From Mucilaginibacter geliditolerans (lineage in GTDB: Bacteria; Bacteroidota; Bacteroidia; Sphingobacteriales; Sphingobacteriaceae), in NCBI RefSeq assembly GCF_014200495.1, contig NZ_JACHBY010000001.1, positions 186,001 through 250,000 on the forward strand: DNA of 64,000 nucleotides, given 5' to 3'. The notes under the pieces are model-generated. The model ran no database searches, was not told the origin of the DNA, and worked only from the letters and a program-made list of their open reading frames with translations. Below, piece after piece: positions 9,455-18,300 of the stretch. Every line of letters starts with the position of its first letter. Within the stretch, counting starts at the first letter, position 1. The translations under genes and the position numbers were made by a program.

Positions 9455-10200
9455 TCGATATAAAACAAGTTTATAAAACCTTTAACAAAGGCAAGCCCAA
9501 TCAGGTGGATGCTGTTAACGGGATCGATCTGCATATTGAAACCGGGGAATTTGTAGTTATCATCGGTTCAAATGGTTCAGGAAAAACTACATTATTGAAT
9601 TTGGTTGCAGGCAGCGTTATCCCAACTTCAGGCACAGTAAGTATTGATGGAAATGATGTTACTGATCTGGCAGATTATCGCCGCAGTCAATGGATAGCAC
9701 GTGTTTTTCAAAATCCTTTAAGCGGTACAGCATCAGATCTGAGCATTCTGGATAATTTCAGACTGGCAGCTATCCGTACAAAACCTAAAGGGTTATCTAT
9801 AGGTGTAAATGATCACTTTAAAAAAGAGGTAAAGGAAAAGATAGCCACGCTGGGTATGGGCCTGGAGAAAAAGATAGAGCAGCCAATGGGGACTTTATCG
9901 GGTGGACAAAGGCAGGCCTTGACCTTACTAATGAGTATTATGGATAGTTGCCAGGTATTATTACTGGATGAACCAACTGCAGCGCTCGACCCGAGATCCG
10001 CAGAAATAGTAATGAAAACAGCCGATAAACTCATCAAGGATTTTAAACTGACCGCGATCCTGATCACCCATAATTTAAAGGATGCCTACAATTATGGAAC
10101 GCGCATTATACAAATGGGCGAGGGGGCGGTTCTAAAGGACATCGATACTATAAAAAAAACAACCTTAAAGCAGAATGATCTGTTTGACTGGTTTGGATAG
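9451..10200 (+). CDS. ABC transporter ATP-binding protein
   Basis: A 249-residue ABC ATPase with every hallmark: Walker A GSNGSGKTT (about 38-46), signature LSGGQRQAL, Walker B LLLDEPTAALD and the H-loop ITHN. It completes the binding protein/permease/ATPase importer begun at 7617. The start overlaps the preceding stop by four bases. A dispersed inverted repeat follows the gene and may lie in or near its terminator. Confidence 0.93.
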   Translation: MIDIKQVYKTFNKGKPNQVDAVNGIDLHIETGEFVVIIGSNGSGKTTLLNLVAGSVIPTSGTVSIDGNDVTDLADYRRSQWIARVFQNPLSGTASDLSILDNFRLAAIRTKPKGLSIGVNDHFKKEVKEKIATLGMGLEKKIEQPMGTLSGGQRQALTLLMSIMDSCQVLLLDEPTAALDPRSAEIVMKTADKLIKDFKLTAILITHNLKDAYNYGTRIIQMGEGAVLKDIDTIKKTTLKQNDLFDWFG

Positions 10201-10244
10201 ATTGATAACCCTCTTCAAAAACTCAATTTCTATGATCCTACAAA

Positions 10245-10320
10245 TTGTCAGGAGCGATAGCGAAGAACCTGCACGATTGCTATAACGCGCCTTAAGATGC
10301 TTCGTTCCTCAGCATGACAA
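10245..10320. repeat. 76-bp MITE-like imperfect inverted repeat
   Basis: The element opens with TTGTCA and closes with TGACAA. Its outer 26 bp form terminal inverted repeats with 16 of 26 positions matching, best in the cores GCGAAG and CTTCGTTCCTCA. It lies in the 157-bp gap between the convergent ATPase and LLM oxidoreductase genes. The CTTCGTTCCTCAG...ATGACA pattern resembles small dispersed palindromes common in Sphingobacteriaceae intergenic DNA (from general knowledge, not checked). It has no coding capacity. Confidence 0.6.
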
Positions 10321-10357
10321 ATAGAGCAGTTCAAAACTTCGTAAATTTAATACGGCT

Positions 10358-11389
10358 TTATGCGCCAATCTCTTTTTTAATGATCGGCGCAACCCTAGTC
10401 CCGAGCAATTCTATAGCTTTCAACACATTAACATGAGGTGTATGCCCTGTTACCAACTGTGCTACAAAGCGGGTGTTATGAAATAATTCATACTGCCCCA
10501 TTATTTTATCTACGGCTTGTTGCACATCGCCAACAACCAATGGGCCATCTTTGCGCAGCCATTCAAATGATTCCCTGTTCATTGGCGACCAGCCACGGTC
10601 CCTGCCAACACGGTTCATTAATGCTTCGTATGATGGATAAAACTCATCAGCGGCCTGTTTAGCATTTTCGGCGATATAAAATTGCGATGATATAGCCAGC
10701 TGCAATTTGCTTACATCATGCCCGGCTTTCTCAGCAGATTCACGATACAATTCAACAAATGGTACAAAATGTTTTGGCGCACTGCCCAGTATGGCAATGA
10801 TCATAGGCAGATTTAGGCTGCCTGCACGTTTAGCCGAAGCAGGCGTACCGCCAACACCTATCCACACAGGTATAGCATTTTGATAAGGCCTTGGATATAT
10901 ACCCTGGTTTACAACAGGCGAACGGAATTTACCTTTCCAGTTCAGTATTTCATGCTTGTTAATCTCTAAAAACATTTCCAGTTTTTCAGTAAACAATGCG
11001 TCGTAATCATCCAGGTCATAACCAAAAAGCGGATACGATTCAATAAAGGAACCCCTGCCGGCGATCATTTCAGCACGCCCGCCTGAGATCAGGTCGACCG
11101 TTGCAAAGTTCTGGAATGTACGCACCGGATCGGCAGAGCTTAATACAGTTACGGAGCTCGATAAATGAATGTTCTTAGTAATAGCAGCAGCGGCCGCCAT
11201 CATAATTTCGGGCGCCGAGATCACAAAATCCGGACGGTGATGCTCGCCGAAGGCATAAACATCAAGGCCAACTTCATCAGCCAGTTTAACTTCTTCTAAG
11301 AGTTCCTGTACACGCTGATGCGCATTAACTGCATTACCGGCTTTGCCGTCGGGGCTGATCTCTCCGAATGTACTTATACCTAATTCCAT
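10358..11389 (-). CDS. LLM-class flavin-dependent oxidoreductase (luciferase-like)
   Basis: A 343-residue bacterial luciferase-like TIM-barrel protein. Typical blocks are YAFGEHHRPDFVISAPE (about 45-62), SSVTVLSSADPVRTFQNFATVDLISGGRAEM (81-111) and GRGSFIESYPLFGYDLDDY. Members use reduced FMN to oxidise small substrates, often as uncharacterised monooxygenases. It is a single gene convergent with the ABC importer, and no neighbour suggests a substrate. Confidence 0.9.
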   Translation of the reverse strand: MELGISTFGEISPDGKAGNAVNAHQRVQELLEEVKLADEVGLDVYAFGEHHRPDFVISAPEIMMAAAAAITKNIHLSSSVTVLSSADPVRTFQNFATVDLISGGRAEMIAGRGSFIESYPLFGYDLDDYDALFTEKLEMFLEINKHEILNWKGKFRSPVVNQGIYPRPYQNAIPVWIGVGGTPASAKRAGSLNLPMIIAILGSAPKHFVPFVELYRESAEKAGHDVSKLQLAISSQFYIAENAKQAADEFYPSYEALMNRVGRDRGWSPMNRESFEWLRKDGPLVVGDVQQAVDKIMGQYELFHNTRFVAQLVTGHTPHVNVLKAIELLGTRVAPIIKKEIGA

Positions 11390-11504
11390 GGGGCATAAAA
11401 GTAGCTACAATAATATAACCCCGATGTCAAAATTATTTAACCTTAATGCAAACTTTATCCGCTACCTTTAATTAATAAATAAGTAATAACCAATTTTAAT
11501 CACA

Positions 11505-13031
11505 ATGGAGAATCAACCAAACACTAAACTAACAGGCAGTTTTAAGCCCTTAAAGGCAGGTGCTAATTTGCAGGACACCAATAAGGATGAAGTTATAACT
11601 GTTACTGTACGCTTGCGCAGGAAAAAAGAATTGCCGGCAGATGCGATGAAAGGCAATTTTTTAACAAGAGATAAATATGAAAGCGATTATGGCGCTTCTT
11701 TAGAAGAAGCAGAACAGGTGGAAGCTTATGCTCATGAGTATGGCTTAAGCACTGTATCAGTAAACCTGGCCCGAAGAAGTGTTCATTTAACCGGAACAGT
11801 TAGCGAATTTGAAAAAGCGTTTAATACTACTGTAAAGAACCATAATAGCTTTAGGGTTTTACAATCAGAAATACAGGTTCCTGAAGCGTTGAAGGATATT
11901 ATTGTAGGAGTATTTGGCCTGGATAACCATCCTATAGCCCGACCGATGTTCCAGGTAGCTAAAAGTGAGGGTAAAATTGTTTCGCATGCAGCGGCCCCGC
12001 AATCCTTTACACCCAACCAACTAGCCGGGATATATGGTTTCCCGACAGGCGTAACTGGCAAGGGGCAATGTATAGGTATTATAGAGTTAGGCGGTGGTTA
12101 TCGCACAAAAGACATTACCGCTTATTTTAAAGAAATTGGCGTGACTAAGCCAACTGTAAAAGCCGTATCAGTTGATGGAGGAAAGAACAGCCCTTCAAAC
12201 GCCAATGGTGCTGATGGTGAAGTTATGCTTGATATTGAAGTTGCAGGAGCCGTAGCGCCCGGTGCAACAATTGTTGTTTATTTTGCAGGAAATACCGATC
12301 AGGGATTTTTAGATGCTGTTACCAATGCCATACATGATACACAAAACAAGCCGTCCGTTATCTCTATCAGCTGGGGCTCAGCAGAGGTAAACTGGACACA
12401 ACAGGCTTTTGATAACTTTAATGAGGCCTTTAAGACAGCTGCCGCTTTGGGCGTTACTATTTGTGTTGCTTCGGGTGATAGTGGTTCTAGAGATGATCAA
12501 ACTGATGGCAAGGTGCATGTCGACTTTCCGGCATCAAGTCCTTATGCGCTGGCTTGCGGTGGTACTAAATTGGTAGTAAACGGCACTCAGATCATATCAG
12601 AAACCGTATGGCATGAGTCCAGTGATTCAGCAGGTGGTGGCGGTGTAAGTACCTATTTTCCATTGCCGGATTATCAGGCCAATGCGAATGTCCCGTTAGA
12701 GTTCGATACACAATTTAAAGGCAGAGGAGTACCTGATGTAGCAGGAGACGCAGATCCTGATACTGGTTATAAGGTAAGGGTAGACGGGCAGGATATGGTT
12801 ATAGGCGGCACAAGCGCGGTAGCTCCTTTAATGGCCGGGTTAATTGCTCTTATCAATGAAAAAACTGGCAAACCTGCCGGTGATATCCATGCTCAGATAT
12901 ATGCCAACCCGGGTTTGTTACGTGATATAACAAGCGGTGACAATAAAACCACATCTGCTAATACAGGCTATACCGCCGGACCGGGCTGGGATGCCTGTAC
13001 GGGCTTGGGGGTATTATCAAAGCTGAGCTAA
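11505..13031 (+). CDS. S53 family serine-carboxyl peptidase (sedolisin/kumamolisin type)
   Basis: A 508-residue acid-type protease precursor. The N-terminal 160 residues are a pro-kumamolisin activation domain. The catalytic domain carries Glu239 and Asp243 (DGEVMLDIEVAGA), oxyanion Asp325 (VASGDSG) and nucleophile Ser437 (GGTSAVAPL). The C-terminal DITSGDN...GPGWDACTGLG region is the usual calcium site. No Sec signal peptide is visible: the protein opens with MENQPNTKLTGSFKPLKAG, so export, if any, uses another route. The 3' end overlaps the convergent deacetylase gene by four bases. Confidence 0.93.
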   Translation: MENQPNTKLTGSFKPLKAGANLQDTNKDEVITVTVRLRRKKELPADAMKGNFLTRDKYESDYGASLEEAEQVEAYAHEYGLSTVSVNLARRSVHLTGTVSEFEKAFNTTVKNHNSFRVLQSEIQVPEALKDIIVGVFGLDNHPIARPMFQVAKSEGKIVSHAAAPQSFTPNQLAGIYGFPTGVTGKGQCIGIIELGGGYRTKDITAYFKEIGVTKPTVKAVSVDGGKNSPSNANGADGEVMLDIEVAGAVAPGATIVVYFAGNTDQGFLDAVTNAIHDTQNKPSVISISWGSAEVNWTQQAFDNFNEAFKTAAALGVTICVASGDSGSRDDQTDGKVHVDFPASSPYALACGGTKLVVNGTQIISETVWHESSDSAGGGGVSTYFPLPDYQANANVPLEFDTQFKGRGVPDVAGDADPDTGYKVRVDGQDMVIGGTSAVAPLMAGLIALINEKTGKPAGDIHAQIYANPGLLRDITSGDNKTTSANTGYTAGPGWDACTGLGVLSKLS

Positions 13032-14356
13032 ATTGCTGCAAGCGTAATAGCGGAACTGTTTGGTGAAACCTGGTAAAGTATATAACTGCCCTTTTTATCC
13101 TTTAATGGCGTAAGCACTTGTTTATGTTCCCCCTGTACAATGCTTGCCTTTTTCCAATTGACTGGAATGTAGGTTTTAAGCGTTAAAGGAATATTATACA
13201 TTGTTTTATCCAGAGGGTTACTAAGTGTGATCTGAATTTTGCTGCTTTGTTGATTGCTTTGCAGCTTGGTGTCTTCGCGTTCGCGCATGTATTTGGTTAC
13301 ATCCCCAAAGGTGGCTATCCATATCTTGTTTTCCCTGTTTTTAATGTAGGTAAAATAAGTATCGAGCAAGGTATGCGGTAAAGCCTCGTAGCCCAATCCG
13401 TCTACACCATGTATTACCAGCACCAGCCAGGTATTGTTTTTGGCTACAGTTGTGTCAACCCATGACTGCATGAGCGACAGTGGGGTTTTAGTGGTTGCGC
13501 CACGTTGCCATTGTATGTAATCCTTATCGGTAGTACCAGGCGTATTTGTGCTGGCGCGATCAATTTCTTTTAACCATGGCTCAGGCATCCGGTTACGTAG
13601 CGCAGGGTATATTTTGTAGGCATATTTCATTACCCTTGAGTTTTCATAGCCATAAGGCACCTCAGCCGAGAAAGTATATTTTTTACCTAATTTATCCAGT
13701 ATCTCTGCCTTACTTTTCTCCAGTTCATAAATAATATTGGCTGAATCCAGCGCAGGCATACTGGCATGTGTAATAGAATGACTGGCAAACTCATAACCTT
13801 TAGCCGCATCACGCCTGAAATCTTCCCATGTTGAACCCTTTTCCTGCAATACCTCGTCGCATGGCTGATAACCGGGTTTAAAATCGCCATTACGCACCTC
13901 TTTATAAAGTGTATCCATTAATAAATAGGCATGTTCGGTTTGTCCTTCATCATATACGCTGGCAGCTTTTGTATGATAGGTGATTGTTCCTTTATAACCT
14001 AAATACCCTGCTGCGGAGCATCGTTCAAAAAAGTTCTCAGCATTAGTTGGTATAGTAGCCGATTCGCTGATGATATCTTTTACAGGCCGACCTATAAACT
14101 TACCATGATAAGTTGAGCCCGGTATGCCACCGGTAATTATAAAGAAAGTAGCCGGTAGTTTAAGGCGCTCCATAATGGGCAACGCATATTTAAACTGGTT
14201 GATGTTGCCATCATCATAGGTAATGGATACCGCACCATTTTTACCGTATTGCCATTTGGTGATTTCCGTGTGGCCGATGTTTGTTTGAGTATAAGCCCAA
14301 TTAGTAAGTAAACAGATGATACTTAAAAAGAGTATAGGTTTTATAGGCAACTGCAT
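13028..14356 (-). CDS. secreted polysaccharide deacetylase-like protein (CE4/NodB fold)
   Basis: A 442-residue protein with a signal peptide (cleavage after about residue 23). The NodB signature AVSITYDDGNINQF places the metal/catalytic aspartates at 48-49; the histidine motif SHSITHAS lies near residue 195. LPATFFIITG is another CE4 hallmark. CE4 enzymes remove N- or O-acetyl groups from chitin oligomers, peptidoglycan or other glycans. The C-terminal 100 residues form a separate beta-rich extension. The gene shares four bases of stop region with the S53 peptidase gene on the other strand. Substrate unknown. Confidence 0.85.
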   Translation of the reverse strand: MQLPIKPILFLSIICLLTNWAYTQTNIGHTEITKWQYGKNGAVSITYDDGNINQFKYALPIMERLKLPATFFIITGGIPGSTYHGKFIGRPVKDIISESATIPTNAENFFERCSAAGYLGYKGTITYHTKAASVYDEGQTEHAYLLMDTLYKEVRNGDFKPGYQPCDEVLQEKGSTWEDFRRDAAKGYEFASHSITHASMPALDSANIIYELEKSKAEILDKLGKKYTFSAEVPYGYENSRVMKYAYKIYPALRNRMPEPWLKEIDRASTNTPGTTDKDYIQWQRGATTKTPLSLMQSWVDTTVAKNNTWLVLVIHGVDGLGYEALPHTLLDTYFTYIKNRENKIWIATFGDVTKYMREREDTKLQSNQQSSKIQITLSNPLDKTMYNIPLTLKTYIPVNWKKASIVQGEHKQVLTPLKDKKGSYILYQVSPNSSAITLAAI

Positions 14357-14402
14357 AACTCAAATATAAACGAATAAAAAATATCTGCTGCTGCTTTTTA
14401 TT

Positions 14403-15302
14403 TTAATGCCTGAAAGAGGATGGAGGAGCGTTGGTTTGCTTTTTAAAAAAGTGATTAAAGTGTGCAGGGTCTTCAAAACCGAGGCAGTTGCTGATCTCGG
14501 CAATATTCCAGTTGGTATGTTTTAATAAAGCTTTTGCCTCACTGGTCATTCGCTCAAATATTAGCTCAGTAGTGGTTTTTCCGGTAGTTTGTCTGATAGC
14601 ACGGTTAAGATGATTTACATGTATACAAAGCTCTTGCGCAAAATCCCTTGCTGAACGCATTCTGAATTGTTGTGAGAGCGATTCGATAGGAAATTGCCGT
14701 TCAAGTATATCATTAAAAACAGCTGTAATACGGGAATTGGCATTTATATATTGATATAGAGTTTCGGATGGCTCCATTTTGAGCGCGTAATGGATCATTT
14801 CCGTTATATAACTGCGGATAAGATCATATTTGAACGGATAAGCCGAAGCTATTTCATCCTGTATCTTTTTGAAAATGCTGGTTAGTTGCTCATCCTGCTG
14901 ATCGTTCAGCACATAAGCAGTTTTTGCTCCTGGCGCAAACATGGGCAGGTCTTTAATATTACTGCGGATATGATCGCTGAAAAAGGCTTCTTTAAAAATG
15001 CAGTAGTATCCGGTGGTATCAGTTGTTAGCTGCTCGAATTTATAGGGCACCATCGGGTTAAAGAATAATAGGGTAGAGCCTGAAACTTCAAGACTTTTAT
15101 CGGCATAATGAAAGATGTGCTTTCCACGTATCAGCATGATTTTATAAAAATCCCGGCGGGTGTACTTTACAGGGGTTGCACCATGTCTTGCTTTATCTTC
15201 AAAATTAAAGATATTGAAATGCCCAACGTCCTTTTTTAAGTCGTCAGGCATCCAGTTAAACTTTCGCTGGTAAAACTGCTCAAGTGTTTCTGTTTCTGCC
15301 AT
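14403..15302 (-). CDS. AraC-family transcriptional regulator
   Basis: A 299-residue regulator with an N-terminal cupin-like sensing domain (about 20-170) and a C-terminal pair of helix-turn-helix motifs (about 195-298: DFAQELCIHVNHLNRAIRQ, then WNIAEISNCLGFEDPAHFNHFF). It follows the SDR gene by 18 bp on the same strand, so the two form an operon. AraC proteins usually activate from sites near -40 to -60. It is one candidate for the factor that reads the shared 16-bp box upstream of the pirin and mhqO-like genes. Confidence 0.92.
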   Translation of the reverse strand: MAETETLEQFYQRKFNWMPDDLKKDVGHFNIFNFEDKARHGATPVKYTRRDFYKIMLIRGKHIFHYADKSLEVSGSTLLFFNPMVPYKFEQLTTDTTGYYCIFKEAFFSDHIRSNIKDLPMFAPGAKTAYVLNDQQDEQLTSIFKKIQDEIASAYPFKYDLIRSYITEMIHYALKMEPSETLYQYINANSRITAVFNDILERQFPIESLSQQFRMRSARDFAQELCIHVNHLNRAIRQTTGKTTTELIFERMTSEAKALLKHTNWNIAEISNCLGFEDPAHFNHFFKKQTNAPPSSFRH

Positions 15303-15320
15303 ATTGCAAAATTAAAACAA

Positions 15321-16163
15321 TTACACCGGGAAATCTGTACTCAAAGTCAAGTCTTTCCACTGCTCAAGGTCATTACCCAGTTGGGTGATCTTTGCCGAAG
15401 CCCTGGTATATGCATCACTGCCTAAAAATAATCGTACCGGAGGTTTAGGGTTTTCAGCAAGCGCTATAAAAACCTCTGCTGCCTTGTCAGGGTCACCGGC
15501 CTGTTTGCCGTTCATGGTATTGTACCTGGCATGTGAATCCCGGATAGACTGGTAATCGCTGATTATATTTTCTGCCATTACTAATGATTCAGCTGAAAGA
15601 AATTCAGTACGGAATCCTCCCGGTGCAACAACGGTTACCTTTATACCTAACTCGCGCACTTCTTCAGCCAGAACTTCCGACATGCCGGTTATCGCGAATT
15701 TTGTTGCTGCATATACACTCCATCCTGTAGCCCCTGCAAAGCCGCCAATAGAAGAGATATTGATAATATGCCCCGATTTTTGTGCTCGCATAACAGGCAA
15801 GGCATGGTGAATAACCTTGATGGTCGCAAAGACATTTACGTTAAAATTATCATAAACATCCTTTTGTGATAGTTCTTCAATAGAACCACCGATACCATAA
15901 CCGGCGTTATTTACAACAACATCCAACTGCCCAAAATGAGCCTGCGCTTTTTGAATTGATTGTTTAATGGATTCATCATTGGTAAGGTCAACTTCCAGCG
16001 CCAGAAATTGATCTTCATTAATTGATCCAATTGCTTTTTTTAATTGTTCTGCCTTGCGGGAAGTAGCAGCAACCCTATAACCTTCATTTAATAGTTTTTT
16101 CACCAATGCCAGACCTAAGCCCTTTGATGCACCTGTGATATACCATACTTTTTTTGTGTTCAT
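15321..16163 (-). CDS. SDR-family NAD(P)-dependent oxidoreductase
   Basis: A 280-residue classical short-chain dehydrogenase. Landmarks are the cofactor loop TGASKGLGLAL (10-20), NNAGYG (85-90), catalytic Ser138 and the Tyr151-x3-Lys155 motif in YAATK. The C-terminal region (FRTEFLSAESLVM onward) matches the large Bacteroidete/proteobacterial group annotated simply as SDR oxidoreductase. It is probably co-transcribed with the AraC regulator downstream; in such pairs the regulator often responds to the enzyme's substrate. Substrate not identifiable. Confidence 0.9.
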   Translation of the reverse strand: MNTKKVWYITGASKGLGLALVKKLLNEGYRVAATSRKAEQLKKAIGSINEDQFLALEVDLTNDESIKQSIQKAQAHFGQLDVVVNNAGYGIGGSIEELSQKDVYDNFNVNVFATIKVIHHALPVMRAQKSGHIINISSIGGFAGATGWSVYAATKFAITGMSEVLAEEVRELGIKVTVVAPGGFRTEFLSAESLVMAENIISDYQSIRDSHARYNTMNGKQAGDPDKAAEVFIALAENPKPPVRLFLGSDAYTRASAKITQLGNDLEQWKDLTLSTDFPV

Positions 16164-16252
16164 TATCTGTAAATTTTATAACACAAATATGAAGTATAAT
16201 TGAATAATTCAGCTTGCCGGTATCAAACCAATACTTGTCGAATTCAAACAAT

Positions 16253-16546
16253 TTAAGGTTGGATATTCAATGCCTGGTATATTTCGGCATAAAGCAAACC
16301 GCTGCCACCACCATAATGCTGTATCACCGGTACTTTATAATGTTCTTGAATTTGCTTTGATTCGGTCACATTCAATCCTGCCCCTAAAAGTACAATGTTG
16401 AATGGAATGGCGTTGCCTTTTTCAATGGCTTCATCGGCTGTAAAAACTGCAGTTCCGTTCCATCCGGGTTTGTTATTGATAAGCCTCAGTATGGTTTTCA
16501 TTATATCGGGGTGTTTTCCAATAATCAGTATTTCAATGTTTTGCAT
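16253..16546 (-). CDS. degenerate response-regulator receiver-like protein
   Basis: A 97-residue protein that follows the receiver fold: IEILIIGKHPDIMKTILRLI, AVFTADEAIE, then FNIVLLGAGLNVTES. At the place where receivers carry the phosphoacceptor Asp (normally DLVLLDIGLP-like) it has Gly (NIVLLGAGLN), and the acidic pocket after beta-1 is also missing (IIGKHP). It is therefore a pseudo-receiver if the fold reading is right. It lies 19 bp after the pirin gene on the same strand and is probably expressed with it. Function unknown. Confidence 0.65.
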   Translation of the reverse strand: MQNIEILIIGKHPDIMKTILRLINNKPGWNGTAVFTADEAIEKGNAIPFNIVLLGAGLNVTESKQIQEHYKVPVIQHYGGGSGLLYAEIYQALNIQP

Positions 16547-16565
16547 GAGCTTAATTTTAAGGTTG

Positions 16566-17282
16566 TTAAAAAGACATGGGAACTTCCATCAGCAAAAACT
16601 CGGCATCTTCCAGTATATCAATGGTAAACTTATCAGTGTCCCATATACCAAATCCATCACGTGTATTTAAAACCTGCCCGTTAATTCTTATTGATCCGTT
16701 AATAACAAATACATATACACCATTACCGTTGGCTTTTAACTGATATTCAGTGCTTAAACCTTTATCAAAACCACCCAAATTAAACCAGGCATTTTGGTGG
16801 ATCCATACACCATCGTCATCAGGATTAGGAGAGAGGATCTGTTGTAATTTATTATGGCGATCATCCTTATTCAGCGTAAGTTGATCGTAACGGGGCTCAA
16901 CATTAAGCACATTTGGGTAAACCCATATCTGCAAAAACTGAACAGCCTCGGTTTGGTCGTCGTTATGCTCTTCGTGGAAAATACCGGTACCGGCGCTCAT
17001 TACCTGTATGTCGCCATTATTTATTACGGCAACATTATCCATGCTGTCATGATGTTTTAAGCCGCCTTTTAAGGGGATAGATATAATCTCCATATTATCA
17101 TGCGGGTGTTCGCCAAAGCCCTCGCCGCCGTCAACGGTATCATCATTTAAAACGCGTAATGCGCCAAAGTGCATCCGTTCGGGATTGTAATAACCGCCAA
17201 AGCTGAAAGTATGATAGCTTTTTAACCAGCCAAGATCTGCTTTGCCTCGTGAGGCAGCAGGATGAAATATTGTTTGAGCCAT
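16566..17282 (-). CDS. pirin-family bicupin protein
   Basis: A 238-residue pirin. The metal site is intact in the N-terminal cupin: His59 and His61 (GEHPHDNMEI), His103 and Glu105 (IFHEEHN). Bacterial pirins such as YhaK/YhhW act as redox-responsive proteins or quercetinase-like dioxygenases. It leads an operon with the small pseudo-receiver gene. Its promoter shares a 16-bp box and spacing with that of the MhqO-like dioxygenase gene 2.6 kb away, which suggests joint induction, perhaps by quinones or other electrophiles. Confidence 0.93.
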   Translation of the reverse strand: MAQTIFHPAASRGKADLGWLKSYHTFSFGGYYNPERMHFGALRVLNDDTVDGGEGFGEHPHDNMEIISIPLKGGLKHHDSMDNVAVINNGDIQVMSAGTGIFHEEHNDDQTEAVQFLQIWVYPNVLNVEPRYDQLTLNKDDRHNKLQQILSPNPDDDGVWIHQNAWFNLGGFDKGLSTEYQLKANGNGVYVFVINGSIRINGQVLNTRDGFGIWDTDKFTIDILEDAEFLLMEVPMSF

Positions 17283-17302
17283 AGTGTTTTTAAATTATAT
17301 AA

Positions 17303-17351
17303 CAAATTTACGCACACGGGCTTAGGTAAAAGTTAATGTAGGATAAGAAAT
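17303..17351 (-). promoter_or_regulatory. pirin promoter with shared 16-bp box
   Basis: On the minus strand the box ATTTCTTATCCTACAT (17351-17336) is followed after 25 bp by TAAATTTG (17310-17303), a perfect TAnnTTTG -7 element, then by a 20-nt gap to the pirin ATG. The same box, the same 25-bp spacing and the same TAAATTTG occur upstream of the MhqO-like gene (19934-19886). The box is not palindromic, which argues against a Crp-type dimer site. Confidence 0.8.
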
Positions 17352-17365
17352 AAAATCTATTTACA

Positions 17366-17953
17366 CTATTTTTTCCCCTTTAGCATATGGTGCTGCATCC
17401 GGCTGAAAAACTCAGGTGTAACACCAATATATGCTGCAATTTGTTTTTTGGGCAACGTGGTAATAAGGGTAGGGTATCGCCTGCAAAAATTGTTGTAACG
17501 CTCTTCAGCAGTCAGACTCAAATTATCAATAAGCCTTTGTTGGTACGATACCAAAGAGTTTTCAGTTATAATGCGGAAGAAGCGTTCAAACTGCGGAATG
17601 TCAAGGTACAGTTTTTCCTGCCGGGATTTGGAGAGCAGTAGTACTTCTGTTTCTTCCAGTGCCTCAATGTTCAGTATGCCCGGTTTTTGGGTGAGCAGGC
17701 TGTACATATCGGCTATCCACCAGCCAACAGGGGCAAAGTTAAGCACATGTTCAAAACCGTTCTGATCAACGGTAAAGCCGCGCAAACAACCATTGGTTAC
17801 AAAAGTGGAATATTTACATATCTCGCCTTCTTCTAAAATAAATTGCTTGCGCTTATAAATTTTCGGCTGAAGCAGGGATACAAAATGCTCCTTCTCTTCA
17901 GCCGAAAGCTGTATATGGCGGGTAATACTATCAATAATAAGACTGGTCGACAT
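17366..17953 (-). CDS. Crp/Fnr-family transcriptional regulator
   Basis: A 195-residue protein with a cyclic-nucleotide-binding-like beta-barrel (about 15-120; KRKQFILEEGEICKYSTFV, GCLRGF) and a short C-terminal winged helix (about 165-190; LPKKQIAAYIGVTPEFFSRM). It resembles the many short Bacteroidete Crp-like regulators that lack the canonical cAMP-contact set, so the ligand is unknown. It stands 84 bp upstream of the pirin gene on the same strand, but the pirin promoter lies in that gap, so pirin can be expressed separately. Confidence 0.9.
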   Translation of the reverse strand: MSTSLIIDSITRHIQLSAEEKEHFVSLLQPKIYKRKQFILEEGEICKYSTFVTNGCLRGFTVDQNGFEHVLNFAPVGWWIADMYSLLTQKPGILNIEALEETEVLLLSKSRQEKLYLDIPQFERFFRIITENSLVSYQQRLIDNLSLTAEERYNNFCRRYPTLITTLPKKQIAAYIGVTPEFFSRMQHHMLKGKK

Positions 17954-17994
17954 TAAGTCGAAAGTACGGCTTTACGGGTAAAAATGCTAATCGA

Positions 17995-18279
17995 TCAGGC
18001 AACGATCCTGTTCCATTCCGGGTGGCGCTTTAAAAAATGCTGAACATAGGCGCAAATCGGTACCATTTTTAAATGATGATCCTCGATATATTGCAGCGCT
18101 TTTTCAACCATCTCAGGTGCTACACCTTTTCCTTCCAGTTCCTGCGGCACTTCTGTATGGATCAGGTAGATCTTATCGCCCTTCAGCATATAATCAATAA
18201 ACGACCTGTGGCCGTCAACTATCATTTCAAAATTGTGCTCGGCCTCGTTATTGGTAAGCGGTACTTCAGGGTAATTCAT
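17995..18279 (-). CDS. GNAT-like N-acetyltransferase, short YjdJ type
   Basis: A 94-residue single-domain protein. The motif EVPQELEGKGVAPEMVEKAL is the acetyl-CoA pyrophosphate loop (the Q/RxxGxG/A analogue) of the compact Gcn5-related family; YVQHFLKRHPEW is the conserved C-terminal helix and strand. Members of about 90-100 residues are widespread and their substrates are mostly unknown. It lies 21 bp after the esterase gene and 41 bp before the Crp-like gene, all in one direction, so it probably belongs to the mhqO-led operon. Confidence 0.88.
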   Translation of the reverse strand: MNYPEVPLTNNEAEHNFEMIVDGHRSFIDYMLKGDKIYLIHTEVPQELEGKGVAPEMVEKALQYIEDHHLKMVPICAYVQHFLKRHPEWNRIVA

Positions 18280-18300
18280 AATAATTGCAATATACTGTTA

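Noticed and set aside
17336..17351. The pirin/mhqO box as a Crp/Fnr dimer site
   Set aside because: It shows no dyad symmetry, which Crp-type dimers normally require; kept as a shared box with an unknown reader.
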